A stretch of DNA of 64,000 bases from Cricetomys ansorgei (taxonomy: Eukaryota; Chordata; Mammalia; Rodentia; Nesomyidae), in assembly GCA_026225945.1 (NCBI GenBank), contig JAMJFZ010002500.1:496001-560000 (forward strand), given 5' to 3'. A program made the position numbers and the translations under genes. Of this stretch, positions 1 to 21,429 are shown piece after piece; the stretch's first letter is position 1; every line of letters begins with the position of its first letter. Below the pieces are notes generated by a model. It was not told the DNA's origin. It made no database searches and saw only the letters and a program-made list of their open reading frames with translations.

Positions 1-49
1 TATGAGATAGGACAGTATGACAGAGAAGAGGCTGTAGTTCTGTTGGCAG

Positions 50-480
50 AGTGACTGGCTATCACGCGCAAAGCCCTGCGTCTGATCCCCAGCACCACAT
101 AAACAGCGCATGGTGATGCACACTGTAATCCAAGCACCGAGGAGGTGGGGGCAGAAGTTAGGGTCACCCTTGGCTATGTGGGCAGTTTAAGGTCAATTTA
201 GGATACATGAGACTCTGTTAAATGAAAAAAACGGAAGGGGCTGAGGAGAACAAGGAGGAAGAGGAGGAGGAGGATGGGAGGGGAATAAAGAGGTGGCTCA
301 ACAGTCACAGAGACTGCTTCTTCAGAGAACCGGAGTGCAGTTACCAGCACTCACTTTAAGCGGCTTACAGCCTCTTATAACTCCAGTTCCAAGGAATCCG
401 ATGCCCTCTCCTGGACTCAGCAGGCACTGCACATAATGTGTGGTGCACGTTACCACCGAGACACGTAAACACATGATTTT
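50..480 (+). repeat. B4/ID-like SINE followed by B2
   Basis: About 60-240 is an ID/B1-type SINE (CCCAGCACCACATAAACAG, then GAGACTCTGTTAAA). About 285-475 is a decayed B2 (GGTGGCTCAACAGTCACAGA, then CCAGTTCCAAGGAATC), ending at a T run at 478-492. Confidence 0.7.
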
Positions 481-707
481 TTTTTTTTTTTAAATCTTTA
501 AAAACAAACCAAGGAAGTAGTGGAGTACAGTGCCTCCTCCCTGCCCTGTATCCCTCAGGATGTTTGAGAATACTTCAAAGAATATTGCTGTGTCAGGGTC
601 CAGCCCTGATATCCCCAAAACAACCAACCGGGACAGCAGAAACTCTTGAAACTTCCCACCCCTGCAAAAAAAGATTCATGAAGACACTAAGCCTGCAACA
701 AACATGA

Positions 708-713
708 TCTATT
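708..713 (-). terminator. Possible weak poly(A) signal of Itln1
   Basis: The minus strand reads AATAGA about 100 bases past the stop codon. No AATAAA or ATTAAA is present on the minus strand between 1 and 813, so this non-canonical hexamer is the best candidate seen. The 3' end may also lie outside the window. Confidence 0.25.
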
Positions 714-813
714 CTCCTTTCCTATGTCATTAGCATTCTAGTTACTAGGTAAGTTTTCCCCATGCTTGTGAGTCCGCAGATGGGAGAAGCCTGCGTCCTG
801 TACCACAAAGCTC

Positions 814-10984
<10,171 letters not shown>

Positions 10985-11171
10985 CTAGAGAAAAGCAAGG
11001 TGGTGTCACTGTCTATCCTGATCATCTTTTCACCTCATCCCTGTCTCTGCTCCTATCCAATCCTTCAAATTCTCAAAGGCTCCTTTGCCTTTATTATCTC
11101 AACACATTTGGCCCTAAATGTGACATGAGCCAAAATCCTTTTACCCCTAACCCACAGCAACCACCCGGTAC

Positions 11172-11228
11172 CTGGCCAGGAACTGAGAGCTGCTAGCTGT
11201 GTAATGACACAAGCTTTCTCTGTGGAGG
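11172..11228 (-). other. Itln1: Itln1 exon 1, 5'UTR (start approximate)
   Basis: On the minus strand a donor CCAG|GTACCG lies at 11172/11171, and an acceptor CTCTAG sits immediately before the first ATG at 10984. The 3' border is therefore well supported. The 5' end is inferred from the TATA box about 30 bases upstream. Confidence 0.6.
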
Positions 11229-11253
11229 CTCCTGCATGGGTAAGGCTCTGGTC

Positions 11254-11260
11254 CTTTTAT
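11254..11260 (-). promoter_or_regulatory. TATA box of the intelectin promoter
   Basis: The minus strand reads CTCATAAAAGGACC. The ATAAAAG core is about 30 bases upstream of the inferred start near 11228 and about 85 bases upstream of the exon 1 donor, which fits a focused, tissue-specific promoter. An ATG at about 11235 lies upstream of the inferred start, so it is probably not transcribed. Confidence 0.6.
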
Positions 11261-11299
11261 GAGGAAAGCCCAGTGAGGAGCTTACTTTCTGGCAGGATG

Positions 11300-12005
11300 C
11301 CCAGTGGAAATATATCATCTGCTTATTACAGGGTAATTCTGGGATTAGCAGGCTATAAAGGACAAATATTGTATTCTACTAGTATTATTCCTAGAGTCCA
11401 AGAAGTGATGTCAGTTTGGGTTTTTAGTTCATATCTTTCCTGTGAACTATATATTTCTTTTTAAAAATTTTTAACATACACCATAATCATCATTCATGGA
11501 AAAAGAAAACTTTTGGCAGCAGCGGTGGTGTAGGGTTTTGAGACTAGATCTCATGTAGCCCAGCCTGGCTCAAATTTATATATACTTGGAAATGACCTTG
11601 AACTCCAGATTCTCCTGCCTCTATCTCCCAAGTGCTGGGATTATAGAAACATACCCTCAATCCTAGCTAGAAAAAGGGAACTTAAAGAACAGCATTGTAA
11701 AAGAATAGTTTTAGAATAAATGTAAAATTTTGCTTGAATAAATTTAGTGGCATACAAAAAATTAACTATTTTGTCCTTAATTTTCTCATCTCTACCACAA
11801 ACTAGTAAAATTTGACCATAAACGCATTGAGTACTGAATCTGTAGAAACAATGTCTGATGATGCTTTGCCTTTTTCTTCCTTTTTCAAATCCCACCTTGG
11901 GCTACAGTGGAACTATTTGACTCTTTAGGGACACAACACCCTTAATACCTGACTTTATTTTATTATTACACTGCTAATAATATCAGTATTAGTAATATCA
12001 GTAAA
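11300..12005. other. Intergenic, upstream of Itln1
   Basis: Holds one diverged inverted B4/B1 at about 11535-11650 (CAAGTGCTGGGATTATAG). The rest is AT-rich, with no exon-like sequence. Confidence 0.55.
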
Positions 12006-12009
12006 TTTT

Positions 12010-12335
12010 GTGTCTAAGTTTATTTTTAATTTTGTTTAAAAATGGTTGTGTTAGGCATTGTTAGGTGAAGGGCTGCCTGAGACTCGGCATTTGTATTGTC
12101 TGCAGGTGTTGGCTTTATGTAAAAGATGGTTGATTCCTCGTGACCTGCACGTGCTATCAGTGGAATACCTGAGGAGCTTAGGTGTCAATAAGATCCCCTG
12201 AGATGAGACACTCAGGGTTCCTCTGTCCAGTTTGGCACGTGCCATGGCAGTGGTTCCCTCTGGTGAGGTCTGGCAGCGTTTACATCTACAAAATGCTGAG
12301 CTGCCACAGTAGATGTACTACTACACAAAACATTC
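12010..12335 (+). repeat. LTR-like repeat, family A, copy 2
   Basis: Shares GTCTGCAGGTGTTGGCTTTA, GACACTCAGGGTTCC and TCCCTCTGGTGAGGTCTGGC with copy 1. Ends GTACTACTACACAAAACA. Closest to copy 5 at 55.3 kb, with which it shares TGCTATCAGT. Confidence 0.65.
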
Positions 12336-12344
12336 AGGTATTGT

Positions 12345-12480
12345 TAGGATAAAATAACATGTGGCTTTCTTGATAGAGTGCTTGCCAACATTCAGAGTCC
12401 TGGGTTCCATCCCCAGCACTTCATAAACCATGTGTGGTGGCACAAATCTGTAATGCTAGGGCTTGGTAATGGAGGCAGGA
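12345..12480 (+). repeat. ID/B4-type SINE, partial
   Basis: GTGCTTGCCAACATTCAGA, TGGGTTCCATCCCCAGCACT and GTGGTGGCACAAATCTGTAA. Confidence 0.7.
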
Positions 12481-12639
12481 GGGTAAGAAGTTCACTGTCA
12501 ACAGCATTTTTCAGATACAAGACTGATGCACGTATGAACTCGCATGTACAAGGCCTGCACAGATTCAAGCCAGACAAAATCCTAGCTTTTGGGAAGTGGG
12601 CACAAAATTTCACTGCCAACTAAGAAGCTATTTGCAATC

Positions 12640-14180
12640 AAAACCTGCTGGGAGAGGTAACATGAGTTTCCTCTAATGGAATGGCTCTGGGCATATCCAC
12701 CATACTCCAGGGCAGGCCTCATGCACAAAACGGACTCCTTGCTTTTGGTGTATGCTTTTTTTGTTACAAGTTGGTGATTTTTGTCTTTTTGGTTTGGGTT
12801 GAGTTTGGGGGTTTGGGGACGGTTGCTGTGTTTATTGTTTTATTTTGTTTCTATTTTTTTTTGAGGTTTTAGTATAATTATATCAATTTCCCCTTCCCTT
12901 TCCTTCCTCAGAAGCATCCCATGCTCCCCACCTCACTTCCAATCTCTTTTCAAATTTATGGTCTCTTACCCTTTAATTGCTGTTACATATGGGTATTTGC
13001 ACGTATTCCTAAATACATGATTACTACTGGCTCAGTCCGTATAATGGTGATTATATACATGCTTTCAGGGCTGACCATTCGGTCCTGAACACTCCCAGTC
13101 TCATCTGACAAAGAGCATGAAGCTGGGTGGACAGAGAGAGGCGGAGGGCCTGAGGACGGGGAAAGAATATGATCAAAGAACACTATATGAAAATTTCAAA
13201 AACTAACTTAAAATACAACGAAAAGGGGCCAGGAACGGTAGTGCACAGCTTTAATCCCAGCACTTGGGAACCAGAGGCAGGCAGATCTCTGCACATGCAC
13301 ACAAAGAGAATACAGACTTCTTTTAGCACCTGTACTGGTTCCAAGATGTATTTTGTAATATTTGACATTTTTAATGTCATTATGCATCTCATCCTTACTA
13401 GTACATGAATCATAGAACAGCCATTGGACTAATTAGACCTAAGACACTCTAGACGACCTGGAGGATACCACCTTTCCTGACCGCCAGCATCCGGTTCGTC
13501 TGTGTCCCGTTGATTCTTCCTACTTCCTCTTGCATCTGTTCTTCATACAACCTCATCCAAACCCCTTTGCCACTGATTCTTATTTTGTTCAGACTGGATT
13601 TTTCAGATGTGACTAATAGAAATTTTGTTTCAAACTGGCTTACACACAGAAAGTAAATACGTATCACCTGATGAAATAACAAATCTAGAAATAGAGAAGG
13701 CTGAAGGCTCACTTGAAGGCTCACCTGATGCAGCAGCTTGTCCATGTCTTGAGTCCATAGGCTCAGTCAGACTCTACCCCGACTTCATGCTATTATTGAA
13801 TTCAAAACGGTTGGCGATTGCTATTCTGGGCATTACTGCAAGACAACAGAGAACGCATCACCCTTCCTGCAGCTCTTACCCCAGAGACCCCAGCAAGCCT
13901 TTCCTCACTGGCCAGAAATTGGGCACACACTGTACTTCTGCAATGGTGCTTCTCAGGGACTGACACTAAGTTGCCTAAACACTGTCCATTTATTTTCCTA
14001 CAATCTGGAGAATAGAAATCCAAGTGAGCATGCCAGCAGGAGTCTCTCCAAGGCTTCTCTGCTAACCTTGTAGGAAGCCATGTTCTTGCTGCGTTTTCTC
14101 ACGGCCTCTTCTCTGTGTGCACATATCCCTGATGTCTCCTCTTGTGCTCAAATTCCCTCTTCTATAAAACACACCAGCCA
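12640..14180. other. Intergenic, mostly unassigned
   Basis: One partial plus-sense B1 at about 13230-13300 (CACAGCTTTAATCCCAGCAC). The stretch 12760-13170 ends in a segment resembling inverted L1 3' sequence. Open frames here are short and not conserved. Confidence 0.5.
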
Positions 14181-14184
14181 AGAG

Positions 14185-14400
14185 CCAGCAAGATGCCTCA
14201 GCCTGTAAAGACACTTCCACCAAGCTTGACAATCTGAGTTCAAGCCCCATGATCCTTATTTTGGAAGCAGAGAATTGTTTCAGACAAGTTGTCCTCTGAC
14301 TTCCACAGTACATGAATACTCACATACACACACCATGTATAAGTGTACATACACATACACACTTGGAATAAATAAACAAATAAATAATTGTAAATATATA
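14185..14400 (+). repeat. B3-type SINE
   Basis: AGCAAGATGCCTCAGCCTGT, GAGTTCAAGCCCCATGATC and GTTGTCCTCTGACTTCCACA, then an A-rich tail. Confidence 0.8.
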
Positions 14401-14699
14401 TGTGAAAATTTAGGCACAGGCACAAACTAGGCATATTGGACTAAGACCCACCTTAATTACCCAGTTTTCACTTAACTTATTAAAAATCCTGTATCCAATA
14501 TAATCACAGACAGCAGGCTAAGATTTCCACATAAAATTGCGAGGATCATAACTCACCATAACACATGTTTATTCCTGAACTAATTTCTGCCCAAGAGGAT
14601 GAAACTGCCCCACTTGCCTTGAGGTAATCATCTGGGCATGAGTCAGAGGCTGGTGAGTTTTGTGACAAAGCTCTCCTCTGGCCTGGGTGCCAACAGGAA

Positions 14700-14845
14700 T
14701 CTTTATATCTAGGAGTGATGGCCCACACCTGTAATCCCAGCACTTAGGAGATAAGGGTAGGATGATCTGGACTTCAAGGTGATCTTTTCTACAGAGTAAG
14801 GTCAAAGCCAGCCTGAGACACAAGAAACTCTGCCTTTAGAAAACC
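14700..14845 (+). repeat. B1/B4 SINE
   Basis: AGGAGTGATGGCCCACACCT, TAATCCCAGCACTTAGGAG and CCAGCCTGAGACACAAGAAA. Confidence 0.75.
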
Positions 14846-14939
14846 TCAGACACAAAATTATCACTGAAATCTAGCTAGAAATACTCATGCTTCCCAGAAG
14901 CTAGAGAAACAAATTCAAAACCCATATCTTAGAAGGTGA

Positions 14940-16140
14940 ATCAGTTACCTGTTGATACAATAACAAACCCTTCTACAATGTAGTAATTTAAAACAGGAAT
15001 AATTTCTTTTGTCTATGAGACTGCAATTTGAGCAGTGCTTGCAGGGCATGGCCAGCTTCTGCTGCGCCTGGCATCTGCTGGGTCCTTACCATGCTTTCTC
15101 TCATCTTTACTGTCAAGACAGATCTTAGGGCTGAATTATTGACACATCTGAAAGCAAAGCAAGCCGATTGCTGGTGACCAGTGGCAGTATGAATGCCTGG
15201 CAGCTGCTCTCCCCAGGCTTTCTCTTGCTCTCTTTGGAACCCTTGTGTACTTTAGACCAACTTACCTGGTCACTGAACTTCCTTGTGCAACAGCAGAATA
15301 GAATCAGAGACGCTAGTAGCGTAACTGTAAAATAAGTGTGTTGTGTTTAATGTTGGCAGTGATGAGCTGGGGGTGGGGTGGTGAGAGCAAGATTAGGAAA
15401 CAGAAATTGCCCCAGGTGACCTTTCTGCTTATGCTACAGACTGTGTTGGACAGAGTTTGAGTTGTTTGGCAGGACAAGCCTGAAATGGGGGCACAGGGGT
15501 GAGAGCATGATGACAAGAATACAAGAGAAGCAGAGTCTTGGGTTTGACCCCAACCCTGAAAAAGAAAAAGATAAAAGAAAAGAAGCTTGCTTTTTACAGG
15601 GTGCTGCTTTTTGTGGATTTAAGTTCATCATCAGTGGTCCCTCCAGATCAAAGTGTGCTGGACAAAGATTTGGAAGTATGTGTGTGCCCTGAGGTGAATC
15701 TTGTGAAGAAAGCCCCTCCCTCCTTCCCTTCCTCCCTCCCTCCCTCCAGCACCATCTCAGCCCAGCCCAGTGTCTTGTACCTTGTGAATTGCTTATGCTT
15801 TACTGGTTGAAAATGCATATGTGCTTTATTGTTCAACAAATCCATGCACGTATAAATAATGAGTAAAGACAAATACAGAGATTAATGAGTTACAGAAAAG
15901 CAAGTCTTTGAAGATTATCAGCCAGTCAAGAAATAAAATCTTATCTGCACCTCAGAAACATCAAATATGTCCCTTCCCAATTTCAAGCCCTTCCCCTGCT
16001 AAAATAAAAAGTAATCACCAAGCCAGTGGAGTCAGTTCCTTGTACCTGTACTACATTCTCAAAAATGCTGTCTTTGCTGTTGAATGTTTATAGTTTTGAG
16101 ATTTCTGTTGTTGCCTTGGGTCTGGTTTGCTTGCTTTTTC
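14940..16140. other. Intergenic, possible old mammalian repeat
   Basis: 14945-15240 begins GTTACCTGTTGATACAATAA and resembles an old mammalian-wide repeat that I cannot name. From 15300 to 16140 I see only a short CCCT run at 15717-15750. Confidence 0.4.
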
Positions 16141-16144
16141 ATTT

Positions 16145-16255
16145 GAGACATGTTCTCACTGTGTAGCCCTGGCTAGCCTTAAATTGACAGAGATCTACCT
16201 GTCTCTGCCTTCAAGTGCTGTGATTGAAGGTGTACCACCACAACCAGGCCCATAT
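16145..16255 (-). repeat. B1 SINE, inverted, partial
   Basis: TTGAGACATGTTCTCACTGT to AAGTGCTGTGATTGAAGGTG. Confidence 0.75.
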
Positions 16256-16271
16256 CTAAAACTTTAGATCT

Positions 16272-16272
16272 T

Positions 16273-16320
<48 letters not shown>

Positions 16321-16321
16321 C
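16272..16321 (-). repeat. (TAC)n expansion at an LTR end
   Basis: About 16 pure trinucleotides (AGT on plus, TAC on minus), starting where family A copies end in TACTACA. Confidence 0.9.
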
Positions 16322-16630
16322 ACTGCTCTGGTAGCTCAGGATGGAAGATGTGGGGCATTTTCCTACCTGGAAATCCTGCCAGACCTCAGCAGAGGGAACC
16401 ACCATCACCGCAAGTGCCATCCTGGACAGTGGAACCCCGAGCATCTGAGCTCAGGTGTTTTTATTGATTCAGAACTCCTCAGGTGCAGATCATATGCAAC
16501 CAAACATCCCCACAGAAATCCAACACCTGCAGGCAATACAAAACGCCAAAAACTAGACAACTCCTCACCCAACAGTGCACGAAACAATTATTTTGAACAT
16601 AACTAAAAATAAATTTCCACAACAAGATCT
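16322..16630 (-). repeat. LTR-like repeat, family A, copy 3
   Basis: Inverted copy. The minus strand starts TGTTGTGGAAATTTATTTTT, contains GAATCAATAAAAACACCTGA and ends AGAGCAGTGTACTACTAC, running into the TAC microsatellite. Confidence 0.7.
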
Positions 16631-16679
16631 GCTTAAATGAGCACACACAACACACACAAGCCCTCAGTATTTTTATTTA

Positions 16680-17225
16680 AATTGCCTTGTGCCTGGCATG
16701 GTGGCACATGCCTTTAGACAGCTGGGGCTACACAGAGAAACCTTATTTTATTATTTATATACAATATATACTATATATACTTATACATACATATATAAAT
16801 TATATATACTTATATATACATTTATTTATTTATCTCAAAAATAAATAATGATGATGATGATGATAATAATAAATTACACTTTAATTTATTATTTCAGAAA
16901 AAAGTGGTTTTTTTTTAAGGGAAAAGAGGTTTATTATGGCCCATGGTTTGAGGCAGGGAAGGCATGGGGCATAAATGGCTCTCAGCTGTGATGGCAGCTT
17001 GCTCCTTGCTCACATTTAGGCAGGTCAGGAAGCAGACAGAGAGATGAATGTGGATGCTCTCATTGGTGACTTTAAAACATTGGGTGGCACACACCTTTAA
17101 CCCCAGCACTCGGGGACAGAGGCAGGAGGATCTCTGTGAGTTCAAGGCCAGGCTGGTCTACATAGTGAGTTCCAAGACAGCCAGGACTATGTAGAGGCTC
17201 TATATCAAATAAATAAATAAATAAA
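16680..17225 (+). repeat. Two B1 copies around an AT-rich simple repeat
   Basis: 16685-16745 is a B1 with an internal deletion. 16745-16885 is AT-rich (TATATAC and ATGATG runs). 17085-17210 is a nearly complete B1 (TTTAACCCCAGCACTCGG) with an AAAT tail. Confidence 0.75.
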
Positions 17226-17359
17226 AAAAATATTGAATGAAGCACGTTTTATGTTTATCTAGGATTTTTGCTTTCTCATAGACATGTTTTATAACTCCTC
17301 TGTGGAGATTCATATATTTTCTAGTTATTCTTAAATATTTGACTTAAATATTTGAGGAT

Positions 17360-17515
17360 TTTTATGGTGCTGGGGATCAAACTTAAGTGCTAGACAAGCA
17401 CTCCACCACTCAGCAACACCCCAGTGCCTGTGACCCGAGCTATGCAGCCCAGAATGAGCCTGAACCCATCACCCTCCCACCTCTGCCTCCCGAATGCTGG
17501 GATTACTAACTACTT
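17360..17515 (-). repeat. B4-type SINE, inverted
   Basis: ID-like part (GGTGCTGGGGATCAAACTTA, ACAAGCACTCCACCACTCAG) followed by a B1-like part (TCTGCCTCCCGAATGCTGGG). Confidence 0.75.
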
Positions 17516-17884
17516 GACATTTTTAATATTGTTGTAGATATTTCCTTTTTAAATTTCAACTTCACATTGTTTGATGTACACACGGAGAAACACACTGATT
17601 TTCATGTAGACTTTATATCTAGCAAAATATTCTCTTGTTCATTGATCTGTGAATTATTTCAGATTTCCTACACAACAATTCCATTATCTGAAAACAGTAA
17701 CCATTGTTCCTTCCTCTCTGATTCCTATGCTTTTTTCTTTCTCTTATGTTACCACGAGTAACAGTTGCAAGGGTCATCAGTGTCACAGTAAATAGCAGGA
17801 GAGAAAATAAATGCCATCCTTTCCCATCATACACAGAAAGACTTCACAGACTGTGCAGCTAAATACAATGCTGTTGTATATTTT

Positions 17885-18092
17885 TAAGATTTACTTTAAA
17901 GTATATGTGTGTGTGTGTGTGCGTGTCTTTGTGAGTTCGTGCACATGTGTACAGATGCCCTCAGAGTCCAAATCCCTTGTAGCTGGAGTTGGAGGCAATT
18001 GTGAGCCACCTGACAGGGGTGCTGGGAATTGGATTCTAGCTCTCTGGAAGGGCAGTAGTCACCCCTAACTACCGAGCCATCTCTCTAGCTCC
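17885..18092 (-). repeat. B2/B3-type SINE, inverted
   Basis: GGTGCTGGGAATTGGATTCT and ACTACCGAGCCATCTCTCTA. The GT run at 17904-17920 belongs to its tail. Confidence 0.8.
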
Positions 18093-18208
18093 GGGCTGTT
18101 GCTGTCGTCTGATGAATACCTTTTACTGAGTTCTGAAGTCCCTATCTTATTCTAGTTATTCTAGTTTTTCATGAACAAAAGTTCAAATTTTTTGTTCAAA
18201 TTTTTTGC

Positions 18209-18630
18209 AGGCGTGTGTGTGTGTGTGTGTGTGTGTGTTATGTCTACTTGTGTGTGTGTGTGTGTGTGTTATGTCTACTTGTGTGTGTGTGTGTGTTATG
18301 TCTACTTGTGTGTGTGTGTGTTATGTCTACTTGTGTGTGTGTGTGTGTGTGTTATGTCTACTTGTGTGTGTGTGTGTGTTATGTCTACTTGTGTGTGTGT
18401 GTGTGTGTGTGTTATGTCTACTTGTGTGTGTGTGTGTGTTATGTCTACTTGTGTGTGTGTGTGTTATGTCTACTTGTGTGTGTGTGTGTGTGTGTGTTAT
18501 GTCTACTTGTGTGTGTGTGTGTGTGTTATGTCTACTTGTGTGTGTGTGTGTGTGTGTGTGTTATGTCTACTTGTGTGTGTGTGTGTGTGTGTTATGTCTA
18601 CTTGTGTGTGTGTGTGTGTGTTATGTCTAC

Positions 18631-18670
<40 letters not shown>
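18209..18670 (+). repeat. Compound GT VNTR with an 11-base spacer
   Basis: Fourteen blocks of (GT)n of varying length, each followed by TTATGTCTACT. The last block is a long pure GT run. Three plus-strand frames are open across it because no stop codon occurs in the unit. It is not coding. Confidence 0.95.
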
Positions 18671-18673
<3 letters not shown>

Positions 18674-18739
18674 CCTGCATTTAGTGACCAAAAGCTAACA
18701 CCGAGTGTTTTCTCCAATGACTTTCCGCCTTTTTTTTTT

Positions 18740-18935
18740 TTTATAGAATCTTCCATTGAGCCTATATGGCCTAGAACCAATCTGGCGAGCCCTGGAGTCT
18801 GCCCACCTCTGCCCCCTGTCCCTGGGGTTACAGAAACATGCCACCAGTGTGCCCAGCATTCTGTGTGGGTGCTGGGGATCCAAACTCATGGTTGTGCGGC
18901 AAGCTCTTTACCGAGTGAGCCATCTCCCCGGCCCC
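18740..18935 (-). repeat. B3-type SINE, inverted
   Basis: GGTGCTGGGGATCCAAACTC, CGGCAAGCTCTTTACCGAGT and GAGCCATCTCCCCGGCCC. Confidence 0.8.
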
Positions 18936-18939
18936 TCTG

Positions 18940-20505
18940 AGTCTATTTTTTATATTGAATTCAGATCCTATACATCACCTTTTCAGATCTACCAAATGAT
19001 CGTATTATCTTTATTCTCCAGTTGCACTTACCGTCACTTTGCCATGAGGCAATAAACACTCATCCTGATCTTAACTTCCTGTCTACAAGACCTGGAACTC
19101 TAGTGATCTTGTGGCAGCCCCTGGATCAAGAAGCCCCCTGTGAGTGCCTAAGCAACATGCAGACCATCTCAGGGAGAACTCAGGGCGAGATGCCAGGGAG
19201 CCTTTCCACAAGCAGTGCCTGTTCAAGAAGAGCATAGCGCTCACTCAGCCTACATAGTGACCATTCCTACTGCAACCCTCTTCCACCTCCTTTCAGCACC
19301 TGTGGCTTGCCCACAAGCTCTGCCCCCACTCAGGAGCCCTTGTTGAGAATACTTCTCTGATGACATATGGGGGCTTGATCCCTGACACCCTTTGGCTGTT
19401 AAAACTGAAGAACACCCCTGCCTCTGTATCTTGCAATCCCAGCTGGAGGCACCACAGAGTTCTGAGTGCTGGTGGACAACACTTTTCCTCACTATGGATG
19501 AAGACAAGGAATAGAGAACAGCATGTTTGTTCAGTTTTTTCTAGCAGAGAAAAACACTGAGCGCAGTAAATCCCTGGGATAGACAGGGAGCAACTCTGGA
19601 AGAGAAGTATCACCTCAGAAGTAAGATTACTGAGCAATTCAACTAACTGTTCCTCAAGTGGCGCTGGTCCCCAGACTGCATGTTCGTTTGGTCACTGACC
19701 AGTGCACAGGCCTCTTCTCCGTTTCCTGCTCCATCTCCTCCTCAATGCATTCCTCCACTCTCAGCATCACTGCTACTTGCACCTCCCTTCAGTGGAATGG
19801 ACCCCTCCCAGCTAGGTGTTGCTTCACCACTTGTACTCAGGGTTCTTAGTGCACAGCATAGTGATGTTTACATGGCTCCTGTGGCAGTTCTTAGGAAGCT
19901 TTTATGAGACTGTTCTTGTTAAGCTAGTATTTTCTTTGTAAATTTGCACAGCTCCGCAAACTCTAACAAAAGATAATGGAACGACAGCTGGGTTCTAACA
20001 CCAGTTCAAATAAAACGTATACTTCCTGTAAGACTAGACATAGCACTTCACTATCTTCAACGAAGCTCTATGTTCATTCGGTGGCATATTGTAATTTGTG
20101 CTTCATCCTGATAGTGCAGTTCATCAACATGTCTTAGGTTCTGTGAAGAATGCTGATTCTGACCACAGCAAACTGCTACAATAGAAAAGACTTCCTGCAA
20201 GCCTGAGGATTTAGCTCAAACCCTAGGTCTGATACTACTTAGGTGCAAGTGATTTCCATGTTAGCTTTGTATCCAATAGAGATGTTCCTATTTCATTCAT
20301 TCTGATAATTGTTCTGCAGCTATAGTTTAGATTTTAAATCTAACCATTCTGTCACCTGGAGAAAGTAACATTTCTCTCACTGTTTCATCTCTTTGAATCT
20401 CAATATTTACATCTGCATAGCATTTATAGCAGATTCCATCTCAGGGGAGTGCTGTGAAAAATGAAAGGAAAAGACCAAAAAGAGGAAAGTATTTCCATCA
20501 GGAAG
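18940..20505. other. Intergenic, no recognisable feature
   Basis: Unique-looking sequence, with neither preserved repeats nor an exon-like frame. The short open frames have no similarity that I recognise. Confidence 0.5.
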
Positions 20506-20509
20506 GTGA

Positions 20510-20690
20510 CCTTGGACCAGCATGTTGGCTAAGCCAGTTAAGTTGCTGCTGAACCCGATGACCTGAGTTTGATTCCCAGGACTCAAATGAAGGAAGGAGA
20601 AACTAACGCTTGCAAATTGGTCTCTACATGTGCATATGCATACACACATTTAAACACAAACATGTAACTGCTACTACAAATAAAAAGGAA
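20510..20690 (+). repeat. B2/B3-type SINE, diverged
   Basis: GTTGGCTAAGCCAGTTAAGT, GACCTGAGTTTGATTCCCAG and a CA-rich tail. Confidence 0.65.
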
Positions 20691-20879
20691 GATGACCTTA
20701 AAACAGTACTAATGTTCTGTCACTGACACTAGTGCAGATAACTACAGTTAGGGAAGCCAAAACTAAGTCAAAGAGTGTGTACATACACACATTGTACATG
20801 AGTCCTTCTGTCTGGGGTACCAAGAGATAGCAGGTATATGAGAGACTTTAGGGGATATTTACTGTAAGAAAGAATGCTA

Positions 20880-21235
20880 ATGTGCTGTAGCTACAAAGTC
20901 AGACCTCAAGCAGGTCATTGGCAAAGGAATGTGGCCTGATTGGTGCTTTTCTGAATGCTGTAGCTGGAAGCCTAGGGCTGAGCCCATTTTCTGATAAGGT
21001 GTCTTCCTCTTTTCCCTGTGGGACCACACCTTATGCAGAAGGTGCTTTTGCAGGACTTTGACCCCTAGACAATGAGCCCCACATGCAAAGGGGGCTACTC
21101 CAGTATCCTTGTCCCTGGGTACCAAGAACCCTCCCCTGCCTTTATCCTATATATGTAACACCACGACATTTGCTTTAATAAACTGAGAGAGACATTCCTC
21201 TGTGACCTTCTGTGAAGAAAGCAACCTTTAGAATT
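20880..21235 (+). repeat. Solo LTR-like element, family B
   Basis: Carries a promoter-like core: GGTACCAAGAACCCTCCCCT, then CCTATATATG, then AATAAA at 21177-21182 within TTTAATAAACTGAGAGA. The same core is at 26260-26340. This order (TATA-like, short spacer, AATAAA) fits the U3/R region of an LTR. Ends are not resolved. Confidence 0.6.
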
Positions 21236-21299
21236 TAGCAGGGTTTTAAATTCTCTGTGTATGTGTTATGCATGTGTGTAGTATATGCATATATGTTCC

Positions 21300-21410
21300 C
21301 TTTAGGCTAGCCTGAAACTCACTATGTAGACCAGGCTGACCTCCAAGTCACAGAGATCCACTTGCCTCTACCCTCTGAAGCTAGGATTATGCCTGTCTGT
21401 TGCTGACATT
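21300..21410 (-). repeat. B1 fragment, inverted
   Basis: GGCTAGCCTGAAACTCACTA and TAGACCAGGCTGACC. Confidence 0.7.
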
Positions 21411-21429
21411 TTCTAAGCACAAGATCTTT

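Noticed and set aside
18171..18940. Cys/Val-rich open frames up to 241 codons
   Set aside because: Products of the GT VNTR: alternating GTG and TGT codons.
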